NCBI RefSeq assembly: GCF_003268775.1
Contig: NZ_QLSU01000011.1
Location: 186,001-250,000 of the forward strand
DNA from: Paraburkholderia unamae
GTDB lineage: Bacteria > Pseudomonadota > Gammaproteobacteria > Burkholderiales > Burkholderiaceae
DNA length: 64,000 nucleotides
Reading direction: 5' to 3'
Shown here in pieces: positions 8,253 to 16,214 of this stretch. Every line of letters starts with the position of its first letter. Within the stretch, counting starts at the first letter, position 1. The position numbers and the translations under genes were made by a program. The notes under the pieces are model-generated. The model made no database searches and was not told the origin of the DNA. It saw nothing but the letters and a program-made list of their open reading frames with translations.

Positions 8253-9408
8253 TGGAGCGCGCGGCAAATTCAGCGCAGATCTCGTTCACTGCCCGGCACA
8301 CGCGCGCCACGTCGGCTTCGGTCATCTGCGTGAATAGCGGCAGCGTGACCGTGCTCGCGCCGAAGCGCTCCGCGTGCGGGAACATGCCCGCTTGAAAACC
8401 GCGCTCGCGATAGAGCGTGAACAGATGAATGGCCGGATAGTGCACGCCCGAGCCAATGCCGCGCGCCTTCAGCTCGCCCATGAAGCCTGCGCGGTCGATG
8501 GCGAGCTGTTCGAGCGGCAGCGTGATCTGGAACATGTGCCAGTTGCTGTTGGCGAAATCGGCGAGCGGCAGGCCCACGCCGAGCTTCACGGCCGCGCTGC
8601 CCTCGAAGCCCGCGAAGTAGGCCCGCGCGAGCACGTGGCGCTGGCGCGTGAAGCGCTCGACATGCTTGAGCTGGCCGAGTCCCACGCGCGCCGCGACATC
8701 CGTGAGATTGTATTTGCCGCCAAGTACATCGCAGTCCATACCGTCGAAGCCCGTGCGCGTGATGCCTTGCAGGCGGTACTTCTGGGCCAGCACGGCTTCG
8801 GCCTCGTCGTTAAGCACCAGCGCGCCGCCTTCGATCGACGTGAGGTTCTTGTTGGCGTGAAAGCTGAACGACACGATGTCGCCGATCGCGCCGATGCGCT
8901 TGCCGTTCCACGTCGAGCCGAAGGCCTGAGCGGCGTCCTCGATCACGCGCAGCTTGTGCTGGCGGGCGATGGCGTAGAGCCGGTCCATGTCGACGGGCAG
9001 ACCGGAGAGGTGCACAGGGATGATCGCCTTCGTTCGGGGCGTGATGGCCGCTTCGAGCTTGTCGAGGTCGATGTTGCGCGTGACGGGGTCGATGTCGGCG
9101 AACACGGGTGTCGCGCCGACTTCATAGACCACATTGCTCGTGGCGACCCACGAAGCGGGCGTGGTGATGACTTCGTCGCCGGGGCCGACGCCTGCTATAC
9201 GCAAGCCAATTTCGAGCGTGGCCGTGCCTGAGTTGACGGTGCGAACGGGGCGGCCGCCGCAATAATCGGAGAGCGCCGCTTCGAATGCCTGGTTCTGCGG
9301 GCCGGTCGTGATCCAGCCCGAGCGCAGCACGTCGACGACGCCCTGGATGGTTTCCTCGTCGATCTCGGGACGCACGAAGGCCAGGAAAGGAAGGGACGGC
9401 TGTGTCAT
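8233..9408 (-). CDS. DegT/DnrJ/EryC1/StrS aminotransferase (ArnB-like)
   Basis: The protein has 391 residues. It is a PLP enzyme that transaminates nucleotide-bound keto sugars. The PLP lysine is K187 in SFHANKNLTSIEGG, with D158 and Q161 (VIEDAAQAFG) as the pyridine-nitrogen and ring contacts. The N-terminal PEIDEETIQGVVDVLRSGWITTGPQ is the usual family start. ArnB and similar sugar aminotransferases are the closest look-alikes, but no arn, lipopolysaccharide or nucleotide-sugar gene is adjacent, so the substrate stays open. The ATG at 9408 was chosen because the family N-terminus begins there. It is transcribed alone and converges with the chemoreceptor gene. Confidence 0.87.
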   Translation of the reverse strand: MTQPSLPFLAFVRPEIDEETIQGVVDVLRSGWITTGPQNQAFEAALSDYCGGRPVRTVNSGTATLEIGLRIAGVGPGDEVITTPASWVATSNVVYEVGATPVFADIDPVTRNIDLDKLEAAITPRTKAIIPVHLSGLPVDMDRLYAIARQHKLRVIEDAAQAFGSTWNGKRIGAIGDIVSFSFHANKNLTSIEGGALVLNDEAEAVLAQKYRLQGITRTGFDGMDCDVLGGKYNLTDVAARVGLGQLKHVERFTRQRHVLARAYFAGFEGSAAVKLGVGLPLADFANSNWHMFQITLPLEQLAIDRAGFMGELKARGIGSGVHYPAIHLFTLYRERGFQAGMFPHAERFGASTVTLPLFTQMTEADVARVCRAVNEICAEFAARSIKCGTS

Positions 9409-9516
9409 GAGTGCTTTGCTCTCTTCTCGTTGAAGGTGGCGCGAGGCGCAAAGCATACAGCACCACGTAACGAGTTGCGAGCCGGCGTTATTGATCAGCG
9501 CATCGCGTCATTTCGG

Positions 9517-9559
9517 AAAACAAATGTCCTGGCGAATCGCTGTTTTTGACAATGACAGG
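9517..9559 (+). promoter_or_regulatory. Fourth copy of the conserved intergenic element
   Basis: This segment reads TGTCCTGGCGAATCGCTGTT, then TTTGACAATGACAGG. It shares GGCGAATC and the T-rich stretch in the same register with the copies at 1.9, 2.0 and 5.1 kb. It lies 109 nt upstream of the minus-strand DegT gene but points away from it. The surrounding 9460-9640 is AT-rich compared with the rest of the window. Confidence 0.35.
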
Positions 9560-9638
9560 AAAGAAGAATTCATGTAATTAGAAGTGCAAATAATTGATTA
9601 TATTCAGCGTGAATTTTTCGAATCTAAATTTGGCGGCA

Positions 9639-9666
9639 CCGGCGAGGTTTGAAAACCCCTCGCCGG
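9639..9666 (-). terminator. Terminator hairpin after lipase gene
   Basis: The arms CCGGCGAGG and CCTCGCCGG (9 bp) flank a 10-nt loop, beginning 13 nt after the stop of the minus-strand lipase gene. The tract after it on the minus strand is mixed rather than pure T, so termination may be partial. Confidence 0.6.
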
Positions 9667-9679
9667 CGCGATGCCAGCT

Positions 9680-11263
9680 TCAGAAGTTGTTGAAGAACCC
9701 GCGCGCCGCGACCATGCAGAACGGCGCGACGATATCGGCGTGATAGTTCTGGAGGACGGCGGAGAGCCCGCCGTCATTCGCTCCGGCCTGCATAGCCTGC
9801 GCGGCGACCGCCGCTTTGGCCTGTGCGAACCCTGCCTTCACGGCGGCAAACGGATCGTTCGCGCTCGCCGCGGAATCGACGTCGAGCACGCTCGTCAGTC
9901 CCGGCGCCACATTGGCGCTCTTCCAGTAAGCCTGCTCGATCGCCGCGTTGAAGAAGAACACGGTCGGGTCGAGGTGGCCGCCGCACAGGAGCACCGGCGA
10001 GCGCGGCACCCAGTTGCGCAGATCATTGCGCTTGAATGCCTGGCGAAGCGGTTGAGCCGGATTGGCCGCCGGGGCCATCGCGGCCGTCGACGTGGGATAA
10101 GCGCCATCGGGATTGGCGATCTGGTCTTCGAGCATGCTCAGACGATAACTGTTGCGCACGAGATTCGAAGCGCCGAATCCCAGTGCGAACAGCGGCACCA
10201 GTTGCGGTGGCGCGAGAGGCGGCGTATGGGGTGGCGTGAGCGAATCGAACGCGGGAGCGGGTGACTGAAGGCTGAAAAGCTGCGTTTCGGGCAGTTTGCC
10301 CTGGGCGAAAAGCTTATCCATGGACACGACACTCGGCAGCAGGCTCTCGATGCCGGGAGCATAGGCCGCTTCGAAAAAGTCGCCGGGCTTGCGATAGATG
10401 TTTCCATACGCATGCTGGTAACTCGTGGTCACGAGCACCGTAAAGATCGTCGAGCCCAGATCGACCTCGCCCTGGACCAGCGCGTCGGCCATCGCGCCCA
10501 GCGCGTACGGGCCGGAGCCCGGCGCCGACGCCGTGACCTTGATGCCGGCTGCCTGAAGCGCGCGATGCGTGGCGAGCGCCACGTAGCCGCCCTGCGAATA
10601 GCCGGTGACGAACAGCTTGCCGTTCTCGCGTGTCTTGTTGGCGGGGTCCGGAAGCGCCATGGCGAGCCGCGCCGCGTGCAAGGAATCGATCATGTCGGCC
10701 GATTGCTGGTCGCCATTCAGATACGGGTGGTAGGGCAAGGGCGAGCCCGAGTAACCGGCATAGTTGCTCGCCACCACGATATAGCCCTGCGCCGCGTAGA
10801 TCGCCGCGACGGCAATGCCTTCGCCCGCGCCGTCGCCGTTGGCGGCGTCCGTTTGCGTGATATCGGCAATGTTGTAGTTGCGGTAAGTCGTCGTGCCGTG
10901 GGCATACAGCATGAGGGGGCGAGCGCCCGTGCAGGATGCGCCGCCGCCGGGAGTCATCAGGGCGGCGCTCGACATCGTGGGCTCGCCCGCGCCGCCTATG
11001 GTGAGGTAGCGGAAGTACTTGATTTCGATATCGCAACGCGGCGTGCCGGCAACCTGAAGCAACTGCTGACCCGTTGCGTTCGCCCCCAGCAACTTCGTGA
11101 AGTCCGCCGCGCTCAGGCGCAGGCTGGTTCTCTGCTCGACCAGTTGACCGCGGAAAAAGCAGCTCAACCCGCTACAGGTCGAACCGGCCTGCACAACGAA
11201 ACTGGCGCCTGACAAAAAGAAAGTCAGCAGTGCAAAACCCAGATATCGCGTCGCTCCTCGCAT
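9680..11263 (-). CDS. Secreted alpha/beta-hydrolase, LIP-type lipase/esterase
   Basis: The protein has 527 residues with a 26-residue signal peptide (GFALLTFFLSGASFVVQA). The nucleophile elbow is GYSQGG with S223. A GGHLDPTVFF motif near residue 430 probably supplies the acid, and the His of NYHADIVAPF near 511 completes the triad. Several cysteines near the mature N-terminus (30, 35) suggest disulphides. The overall layout resembles secretory lipases of the fungal LIP type (PF03583), which also occur in Burkholderiales. The substrate may be an acylglycerol or another ester. The ATG at 11263 follows GGAG; the longer frame upstream lacks a signal sequence. It is a single-gene unit with a terminator hairpin after the stop. 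Confidence 0.85.
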   Translation of the reverse strand: MRGATRYLGFALLTFFLSGASFVVQAGSTCSGLSCFFRGQLVEQRTSLRLSAADFTKLLGANATGQQLLQVAGTPRCDIEIKYFRYLTIGGAGEPTMSSAALMTPGGGASCTGARPLMLYAHGTTTYRNYNIADITQTDAANGDGAGEGIAVAAIYAAQGYIVVASNYAGYSGSPLPYHPYLNGDQQSADMIDSLHAARLAMALPDPANKTRENGKLFVTGYSQGGYVALATHRALQAAGIKVTASAPGSGPYALGAMADALVQGEVDLGSTIFTVLVTTSYQHAYGNIYRKPGDFFEAAYAPGIESLLPSVVSMDKLFAQGKLPETQLFSLQSPAPAFDSLTPPHTPPLAPPQLVPLFALGFGASNLVRNSYRLSMLEDQIANPDGAYPTSTAAMAPAANPAQPLRQAFKRNDLRNWVPRSPVLLCGGHLDPTVFFFNAAIEQAYWKSANVAPGLTSVLDVDSAASANDPFAAVKAGFAQAKAAVAAQAMQAGANDGGLSAVLQNYHADIVAPFCMVAARGFFNNF

Positions 11264-11378
11264 CTCATGCTCCGTAGTTGTTGGTGTTCGGAAAATGGGA
11301 CTGCATAAAAGAGTGCATCGAGTATAGGTCAACGAATGCCACGGCATGCGCGCCGTGACTTGCGTGATTCCTCAACTT

Positions 11379-11798
11379 TCATTGTCCAGGTGGAGAAACG
11401 GCGCCGAGTTGCATCATCAAGCCGAGCGTATCCATGATGAGGCGGGTTTCCTTGATCCGGCCTTCGTCAAAACGGTCGATGACCATGCCCCACACTTTGA
11501 CCGATCGACCCGTGGCATTCACACCGAGGAACGGGCCGCTATGCGTGCCGGTCCACTCGAAGCGGGTCAGCACACGGTCGCCCTCGGTGAGTTGCTCCTC
11601 GACGCGCCAGTGCATGTCCGGGAATGCAAGGCGCATCGCTCGCACGACATCCTTGAGACCCTCGATGCCCGGACCCTGACCGGGAAACGGGACGTGCTCG
11701 ACCATGTCTTCCCGGAAGAACCGGTCGGCATGGTCGATCAGCCCTTGATTCAAGACCTCTTCGATAAATCCGCGAACCATTCCACTCAATGCGTGCAT
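11379..11798 (-). CDS. SnoaL-like / NTF2-fold protein
   Basis: The protein has 139 residues with the SnoaL/ester-cyclase pattern: an N-terminal helix pair (MVRGFIEEVLNQGLIDHADR), VEHVPFPGQGPGIEGLKDVV, then AFPDMHWRVEEQLTEGDRVL and the strand pair around FEWTGTHSGPFLGV. Such proteins form an alpha+beta barrel cup. Some are polyketide cyclases, and most are uncharacterised. The ATG at 11798 is preceded by GAGG at good spacing. There is no operon partner, and its function cannot be inferred from its neighbours. Confidence 0.8.
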   Translation of the reverse strand: MHALSGMVRGFIEEVLNQGLIDHADRFFREDMVEHVPFPGQGPGIEGLKDVVRAMRLAFPDMHWRVEEQLTEGDRVLTRFEWTGTHSGPFLGVNATGRSVKVWGMVIDRFDEGRIKETRLIMDTLGLMMQLGAVSPPGQ

Positions 11799-12295
11799 GG
11801 GTGACGACCTCGTGGCTATTGCCGGATCGGGAAACGCTCGCAATGAGCGTACTCGATTGCGGCTTCTGCGGAGTTTGAAAATGACGGGATGCGGTTGATT
11901 CTACGGACGGCGGGAAGTTTTCGCGCATTCGCGTCGTGCGCACAAGCACCTGTGTCCGCCAGTGCGATCGACGCCTTTCGCGTCTGCTGGAGATTACGCG
12001 ACGGATCACGACGGCGCGCGCCGGAGTCGTCCACGAATGTGCGGTAGCGCACATTCGCACGGTCTTGCTTGCAGCGCCGGGTTTTCCGCAGCGTATCGAA
12101 ACTGTAAGGATTGAGTCTCGGAATATTCCGACGCATTCTCCAGCCCCTTCCTACAACGCTGCAAACGGGCAGCATGCCAAACTCAATCGAGCATGCCAGG
12201 CACGCGTGCAGCGTGCCAGTCGGTGCTCACGCTTTCCTGGTTCATGAACGATCCGCTTCGCACGGCTTGCGGAGATCACCAGGAGACATCACGCC
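11799..12295. promoter_or_regulatory. Divergent intergenic region with a perfect 10-bp-arm palindrome
   Basis: This 497-nt gap lies between the divergent SnoaL-like and crotonase genes and contains no convincing gene. At 12034-12057 the arms CGAATGTGCG and CGCACATTCG flank the loop GTAG. The central 16-mer TGTGCGGTAGCGCACA (12038-12053) recurs exactly at 56637-56652. Its TGTG-N8-CACA layout resembles CRP/FNR-type sites (inference). The GGAG-type ribosome site of the crotonase gene lies at the right end. Confidence 0.5.
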
Positions 12296-13042
12296 ATGAA
12301 ATACATACATGCCGAATACGCCGACGGCATTCTCGTTCTCAAACTGAATCGTCCGGAGAAGAAGAACGCGCTCACGCAGAACATGTATCTGCGGCTCGCG
12401 CTGGCGCTCGAAGACGCCAACCGCGACGACAACGTTCGCGCCATTCTGCTTCAGGGCACCTCGTCCACTTTCACGAGCGGCAACGATATTCAGGACTTTG
12501 CCGACGACGGCAGCGAGACGGAAAAGCGCGCGTCGGAGCGCTTCATGCAGGCCGTGACGCAACTCGACAAGCCGCTCGTGGCGGGCGTATGCGGCCACGC
12601 AATCGGTATTGGCGCGACCGTGCTGTTGCATTGCGATTATGTCGTCGTGTCCGAAGACGCGCGTATTCGCTTTCCTTTCATCGACCTTGGACTGTGCCCG
12701 GAATTCGCGTCCACGATGCTGCTGCCCCTGACCGTGGGGCGAGCCAAGGCGAATGAATGGATGCTGATTGGCGCGACCGTGCCGGCCGACGAGGCGCTGC
12801 GCGCGGGCATGGTGAACCAGGTCCTGCCCAATGACCAGGTGCTCGACGACGCGCGGCGCGTGGCGTGCGTACTGGCGAAAAAACCGCATGACGCCCTCGT
12901 GCAAACGCGGCGTTTGTTGAAGTCGGCGCAACGTGAATTCGTCGCGGCGCGTATCGATGAGGAACGGCAGGTGTTTCGCACGTTGCGCGATTCTCCGGAC
13001 GCGCAGCGCATTTTTCGCGACTTCCTTTCGCGCGTGCGCTGA
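12296..13042 (+). CDS. Enoyl-CoA hydratase/isomerase family protein, ECI2-type
   Basis: The protein has 248 residues with the crotonase fold. The oxyanion-hole segments are SSTFTSGNDI (about 57-65) and GHAIGIGATV (100-109). The canonical first hydratase glutamate is replaced here (GIGAT instead of GGGCE), while E136 sits in DLGLCPEFAST. That is the position of the single catalytic glutamate in ECI2/PECI-type delta3,delta2-enoyl-CoA isomerases (family knowledge). Isomerase activity is therefore more likely than hydratase (inference). It is a close paralogue of the gene at 18134. The ATG follows an AGGAGA site. A MaoC hydratase follows 81 nt downstream, probably in the same unit. Confidence 0.88.
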   Translation: MKYIHAEYADGILVLKLNRPEKKNALTQNMYLRLALALEDANRDDNVRAILLQGTSSTFTSGNDIQDFADDGSETEKRASERFMQAVTQLDKPLVAGVCGHAIGIGATVLLHCDYVVVSEDARIRFPFIDLGLCPEFASTMLLPLTVGRAKANEWMLIGATVPADEALRAGMVNQVLPNDQVLDDARRVACVLAKKPHDALVQTRRLLKSAQREFVAARIDEERQVFRTLRDSPDAQRIFRDFLSRVR

Positions 13043-13123
13043 GCGTTTTTCGCATCGCTTTTTAACATCGACGAAAAAGCGCCGATGCGGTGCATTGGCG
13101 CTTCCGTTTCAGGAGACTCAAGC

Positions 13124-13591
13124 ATGAAAGAAGTATCGACCCTGGCCGAACTCGAAGGTCTGATTGGCCAAACGCTGCAAAGCGACGACTGGTTCCCGGT
13201 CGAGCAGAACGATATCGACCTGTTCGCGCGCGCGACGGGCGACCATCAATGGATACATACCGACCCGGAGCGGGCGCGTCGCGAGTCGCCGTTCGGCGTG
13301 GCGGTCGCGCATGGTTTCCTCACGCTCTCGCTGTTGCCGGTGCTGATGTCCCGGACGATCAAGGTGCAGGGCGTACGCATGGGCGTGAACTACGGCCTGA
13401 ATCGCGTGCGCTTTACGGCCCCGGTGCCGGTGGCGTCGCGCGTTCGATTGCAGGCGTCGCTGCGCGAAGTCAAGATCGACGAATCCCCATCGGGGAAGAG
13501 CGCGACGTTGACCTGGTCGGTGACGATGGAGATGCAGGGAGCGGAAAAGCCCGTGTGCGTTGCTGAAACACTGAGCCGTTTGTACTTCTAA
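13124..13591 (+). CDS. MaoC-like (R)-specific enoyl-CoA hydratase
   Basis: The protein has 155 residues and a hot-dog fold. The hydratase-2 signature ATGDHQWIHTDPERA carries the catalytic Asp and His, followed by GVAVAHGFLTLSLLP, the other family hallmark. It hydrates trans-2-enoyl-CoA to (R)-3-hydroxyacyl-CoA. The ATG at 13124 follows AGGAGA. It lies directly downstream of an ECI2-type isomerase, so the two could convert a 3-enoyl-CoA to an (R)-3-hydroxyacyl-CoA in sequence (inference). Confidence 0.9.
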   Translation: MKEVSTLAELEGLIGQTLQSDDWFPVEQNDIDLFARATGDHQWIHTDPERARRESPFGVAVAHGFLTLSLLPVLMSRTIKVQGVRMGVNYGLNRVRFTAPVPVASRVRLQASLREVKIDESPSGKSATLTWSVTMEMQGAEKPVCVAETLSRLYF

Positions 13592-13606
13592 CGATACGAA
13601 GTGACA

Positions 13607-13637
13607 GCGAGGTGCTCCGGCGAACCGGGCACCTCGC
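13607..13637. terminator. Bidirectional terminator hairpin
   Basis: The arms GCGAGGTGC and GCACCTCGC (extended by CCGG/CCGG past a bulged T) enclose a CGAA tetraloop. It lies in the 66-nt gap between the convergent MaoC and MFS genes, followed by AAAA on the plus strand. Confidence 0.65.
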
Positions 13638-13657
13638 AAAACCACGCAACGCGATGA

Positions 13658-15334
13658 TCAAGCGGTCTGATCTGAACGATCGCCGCTACGAGCGGCCACG
13701 GAATGGAACAGCCGATCGGCGTCGGGGAGCAGGCGCGCCGCCTTGAAGTAAAACACGAGCGACGCCGGAATGAGCACCAGCGCGCCCAGCATGCCAATGC
13801 GAAGATCGCCGGTCACATCGCCCACGAGACCGACGCAATACGGTCCGATACCCAGCCCGATGAGATTGACGACCAGCCATTGCACCGCGATCGCCGTTCC
13901 GCGCAGCCGTGGCGCGACGAGTCCCTGAACCGTGGCCGAGGCCGCGCCGAACCATACCGTGCCGGTCATTTGCGCGCCGAAAAACGCAGCGAAAAACGTC
14001 GTCTTGTCGGGCGCGCAGAGTTGCAGCGCGTACAGTGCGCCGCTACAGAGCGCGGCGGCCATGGCGAGCCACAACCGGCCCGCGGCGCTGCGCCGTGCGA
14101 GAAAATCCGCGCCGATGCCGCCGAGCGTCGTGCCGAGAAAGCCCGAAAGCGCGATGATGAGGCCGAGCGCGAACGCGTCGCGCGAGCCGAGTCCGAAGTG
14201 GCCCACGCCATAGAGGAAGGTGAAGCCGGTCACAGCATAATTGACCGTGTTTTGCAGTGCCGCCGCGAGTACCGTTGCGCGCACAACGGGCGAGCGCAGA
14301 ATCTGCTGGCTCGCGAGCGTGTCGCGTTGTGTGAGCCGATGCAGCCAGCACCAGGCTGCGTAGACGCCAAACGCCAGCGCGGACCACTGAATGAGATTGG
14401 TCGTGACCGTGATCGGGCCGATGTGGCCGAACCCGGCGTGCCGGTGCACGGTGGCGAGGCTGTCCGTAATGGCGGTGAGGGTGGCCGCCGCCGCCGCGCA
14501 CAGCGCGAGCACGAGCAGATTCTGGAGTACGCCGCGGCGCGAGCGTGCACTGCGCCATGCGGCCGCGATGCTGAAGGGCGGTGTCATGGAGGCGATGTCG
14601 CCGCCCACCGCGCGCATGACCGACGAGAACGACACCATACGGGCGGCGCCGTTCGTGCGTGCACGCCGTGGCTCGCGTACGGTGAACAGCAGCACGAGCG
14701 CGAGCGCGATACCCGGCAAGCCCAGCGAGAGAAATGTGATTTTCCATGCGGGAAACGCGAGCGGCGCGGCGCCCGACGCCTGCAAGCCGCGCCACCAGCC
14801 TATCGTGAGCGCGGCGACGGCCCCGGCGAGTCCCGAGCCGATGAAGATGCCGCTCGAATACACGGCGATTGCGGTGGCGCGGCGCTTGTCGGAGAAGTAG
14901 TCCTGCAAGAGCGAGAAAGCGCTCGGCGTCGCGCTTGCTTCGCCCACGCCCACGCCGATACGCGCGAGCGCAAGGCCTGCAAAACCCGAGGCCAGTCCGG
15001 AAAGTCCCGTCATCAGCGACCAGACGGCCAGCCCGAGCGACAGGGTCCGAACGCGGTCCCAGTTGTCGGCGAAGCGTGCGAGCGGCAGACCCATGACCGC
15101 ATAGAAAAGCGCGAAGCAGGTGCCGTAGAGCAGGCCGATCTGCGCGTCGCCGATATGCAGGTCGGCCTTGATATACGGCGCGAGGATCGTGAGTATCTGC
15201 CGGTCGAGAAAGTTGAAGACGTAGACGACCGTGAGGATGCCAAGGACATACAGCCTGCGCTGTCGTGTGTATATCAGGTGTCCGAAGCGTTCGTGCGCGA
15301 GCGGCTCGGCAACGGACGAGGATTCAGAACTCAT
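13658..15334 (-). CDS. Major facilitator superfamily transporter, Spinster-like
   Basis: The protein has 558 residues and about 12 membrane segments. The N-terminus runs LYVLGILTVVYVFNFLDRQI with the first loop motif, then GLPLARFADNWDRVRT (motif A). ARIGVGVGEASATPSAFSLL and YFSDKRRATAIAVYSSG follow. These are typical of the Spinster-like MFS branch often found beside steroid, terpenoid or aromatic catabolism genes in Proteobacteria. An enlarged central loop (about residues 210-330) explains the above-average length. The ATG at 15334 follows GGAGAC. Its position between the catabolic blocks suggests uptake or efflux of the pathway substrate (inference). Confidence 0.87.
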   Translation of the reverse strand: MSSESSSVAEPLAHERFGHLIYTRQRRLYVLGILTVVYVFNFLDRQILTILAPYIKADLHIGDAQIGLLYGTCFALFYAVMGLPLARFADNWDRVRTLSLGLAVWSLMTGLSGLASGFAGLALARIGVGVGEASATPSAFSLLQDYFSDKRRATAIAVYSSGIFIGSGLAGAVAALTIGWWRGLQASGAAPLAFPAWKITFLSLGLPGIALALVLLFTVREPRRARTNGAARMVSFSSVMRAVGGDIASMTPPFSIAAAWRSARSRRGVLQNLLVLALCAAAAATLTAITDSLATVHRHAGFGHIGPITVTTNLIQWSALAFGVYAAWCWLHRLTQRDTLASQQILRSPVVRATVLAAALQNTVNYAVTGFTFLYGVGHFGLGSRDAFALGLIIALSGFLGTTLGGIGADFLARRSAAGRLWLAMAAALCSGALYALQLCAPDKTTFFAAFFGAQMTGTVWFGAASATVQGLVAPRLRGTAIAVQWLVVNLIGLGIGPYCVGLVGDVTGDLRIGMLGALVLIPASLVFYFKAARLLPDADRLFHSVAARSGDRSDQTA

Positions 15335-15571
15335 GCGATGTCTCCGTGTTGGATTGTTTGGCGTCTGTTGCGGGGTTCCTTGCCGATACGGGTTTGGAAC
15401 CTGTCGGGTTCCTGCAAGGAAACCCGGTTTAGTCTATGACGCGCTATGTCCGGAGCCTGTCGTCGTTGTCTTGAGTTCTTGTCGGATATTTCCTATTTGA
15501 TGATTTAACGGCAATACAGCGTGATTGGCGCCGATGATTCGATCATCGATGCGCGCCAACGCGTTTCCGGC
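15335..15571. promoter_or_regulatory. Upstream region of the MFS gene with a short inverted repeat
   Basis: The gap holds CGGGTTCC-TGC-AAGGAAACCCG (about 15408-15430, one extra base in the right arm), preceded by the related GGGGTTCCTTGCC. Together they could form an operator in front of the minus-strand MFS gene, for example for the neighbouring TetR protein. No gene is seen. Confidence 0.35.
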
Positions 15572-16138
15572 TCAGTTGTCTTCGTTGAGCGCGAGCAGTT
15601 GCCGCTTCGCGGCGGCAAGCACCGCATCGGAGCGCTTCTCGTCGACCATCACCCTCGACACCACCAGCGCGCCGATCAGCGCGCTGACCGCGAACAGGGC
15701 CTTGTCTGCGTCTTCTTGATTCATCGACGCGCCGAGGTTCGCCGCGAACTGTTCGATACGGCTCGACATGGCTTCGCGCGAAGCCTCGTCGGCGCGCGCG
15801 ACATCGCCCGCGAGCGCGGCGATCGCGCAGCCCGAAGCCCGCGCGTCGCGATGCTTGCGGCTCAGATAGCCGCGCACCGTCACGCTGTAATCGTGCGGTC
15901 CCTTGCCGTTCTTTGCCTCGAAGGCGGCACGCCCGTCATCGAGCGCGCGCTCCAGCGCGTGCAGCAGCAGGTCGGAGCGCGAAGCGAAGTGGCCGTAAAA
16001 GCCGCCGTGCGTGAGATTGGCGCTGCTCATCAGCTTGCTGACGCTCACCGACTCCAGCCCCATTTCCCTGACCTGACCGGCCGCCTGTTCCAGAATGCGT
16101 TCCCTGCTGCGCGCCTTGTCCGCCTGCGAATGCCCCAT
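15572..16138 (-). CDS. TetR-family transcriptional repressor
   Basis: The protein has 188 residues. The N-terminal DNA-binding domain is ARSRERILEQAAGQVREMG, with the recognition region VSVSKLMSSANLTHGGFYGHFASRSDLL at about 30-58. The C-terminal ligand domain includes ASGCAIAALAGDVA and a dimer helix. The GGFYGHF signature is that of the NemR/AcrR-like branch. The start is uncertain: ATG 16138 and 16144 are both plausible, with no clear ribosome site. It is divergent from the histidine-kinase operon, 76 nt away, and upstream of the MFS gene, so it is a candidate regulator of either. Confidence 0.88.
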   Translation of the reverse strand: MGHSQADKARSRERILEQAAGQVREMGLESVSVSKLMSSANLTHGGFYGHFASRSDLLLHALERALDDGRAAFEAKNGKGPHDYSVTVRGYLSRKHRDARASGCAIAALAGDVARADEASREAMSSRIEQFAANLGASMNQEDADKALFAVSALIGALVVSRVMVDEKRSDAVLAAAKRQLLALNEDN

Positions 16139-16160
16139 GGTCATGTCCGGGTTTGATCTA

Positions 16161-16199
16161 TTGACATTCTGGATTATGGTCGTCATTCTTGTGGATGAC
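16161..16199 (+). promoter_or_regulatory. Sigma-70-type promoter with inverted repeat for the two-component operon
   Basis: TTGACA (16161-16166), a 17-nt spacer and CATTCT (16184-16189) form a good promoter 26 nt before the kinase ATG. An inverted repeat GTCAT-N8-ATGAC (16182-16199) overlaps the -10 and start region. It could be the operator of the divergent TetR protein (inference). Confidence 0.5.
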
Positions 16200-16214
16200 A
16201 ACCATCATGTAGAA

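Noticed and set aside
13703..15439. Open frame of about 578 codons antisense to the MFS gene
   Set aside because: Arg/Glu/Ala-rich translation with no hydrophobic pattern or motif; the MFS gene on the other strand explains the region.
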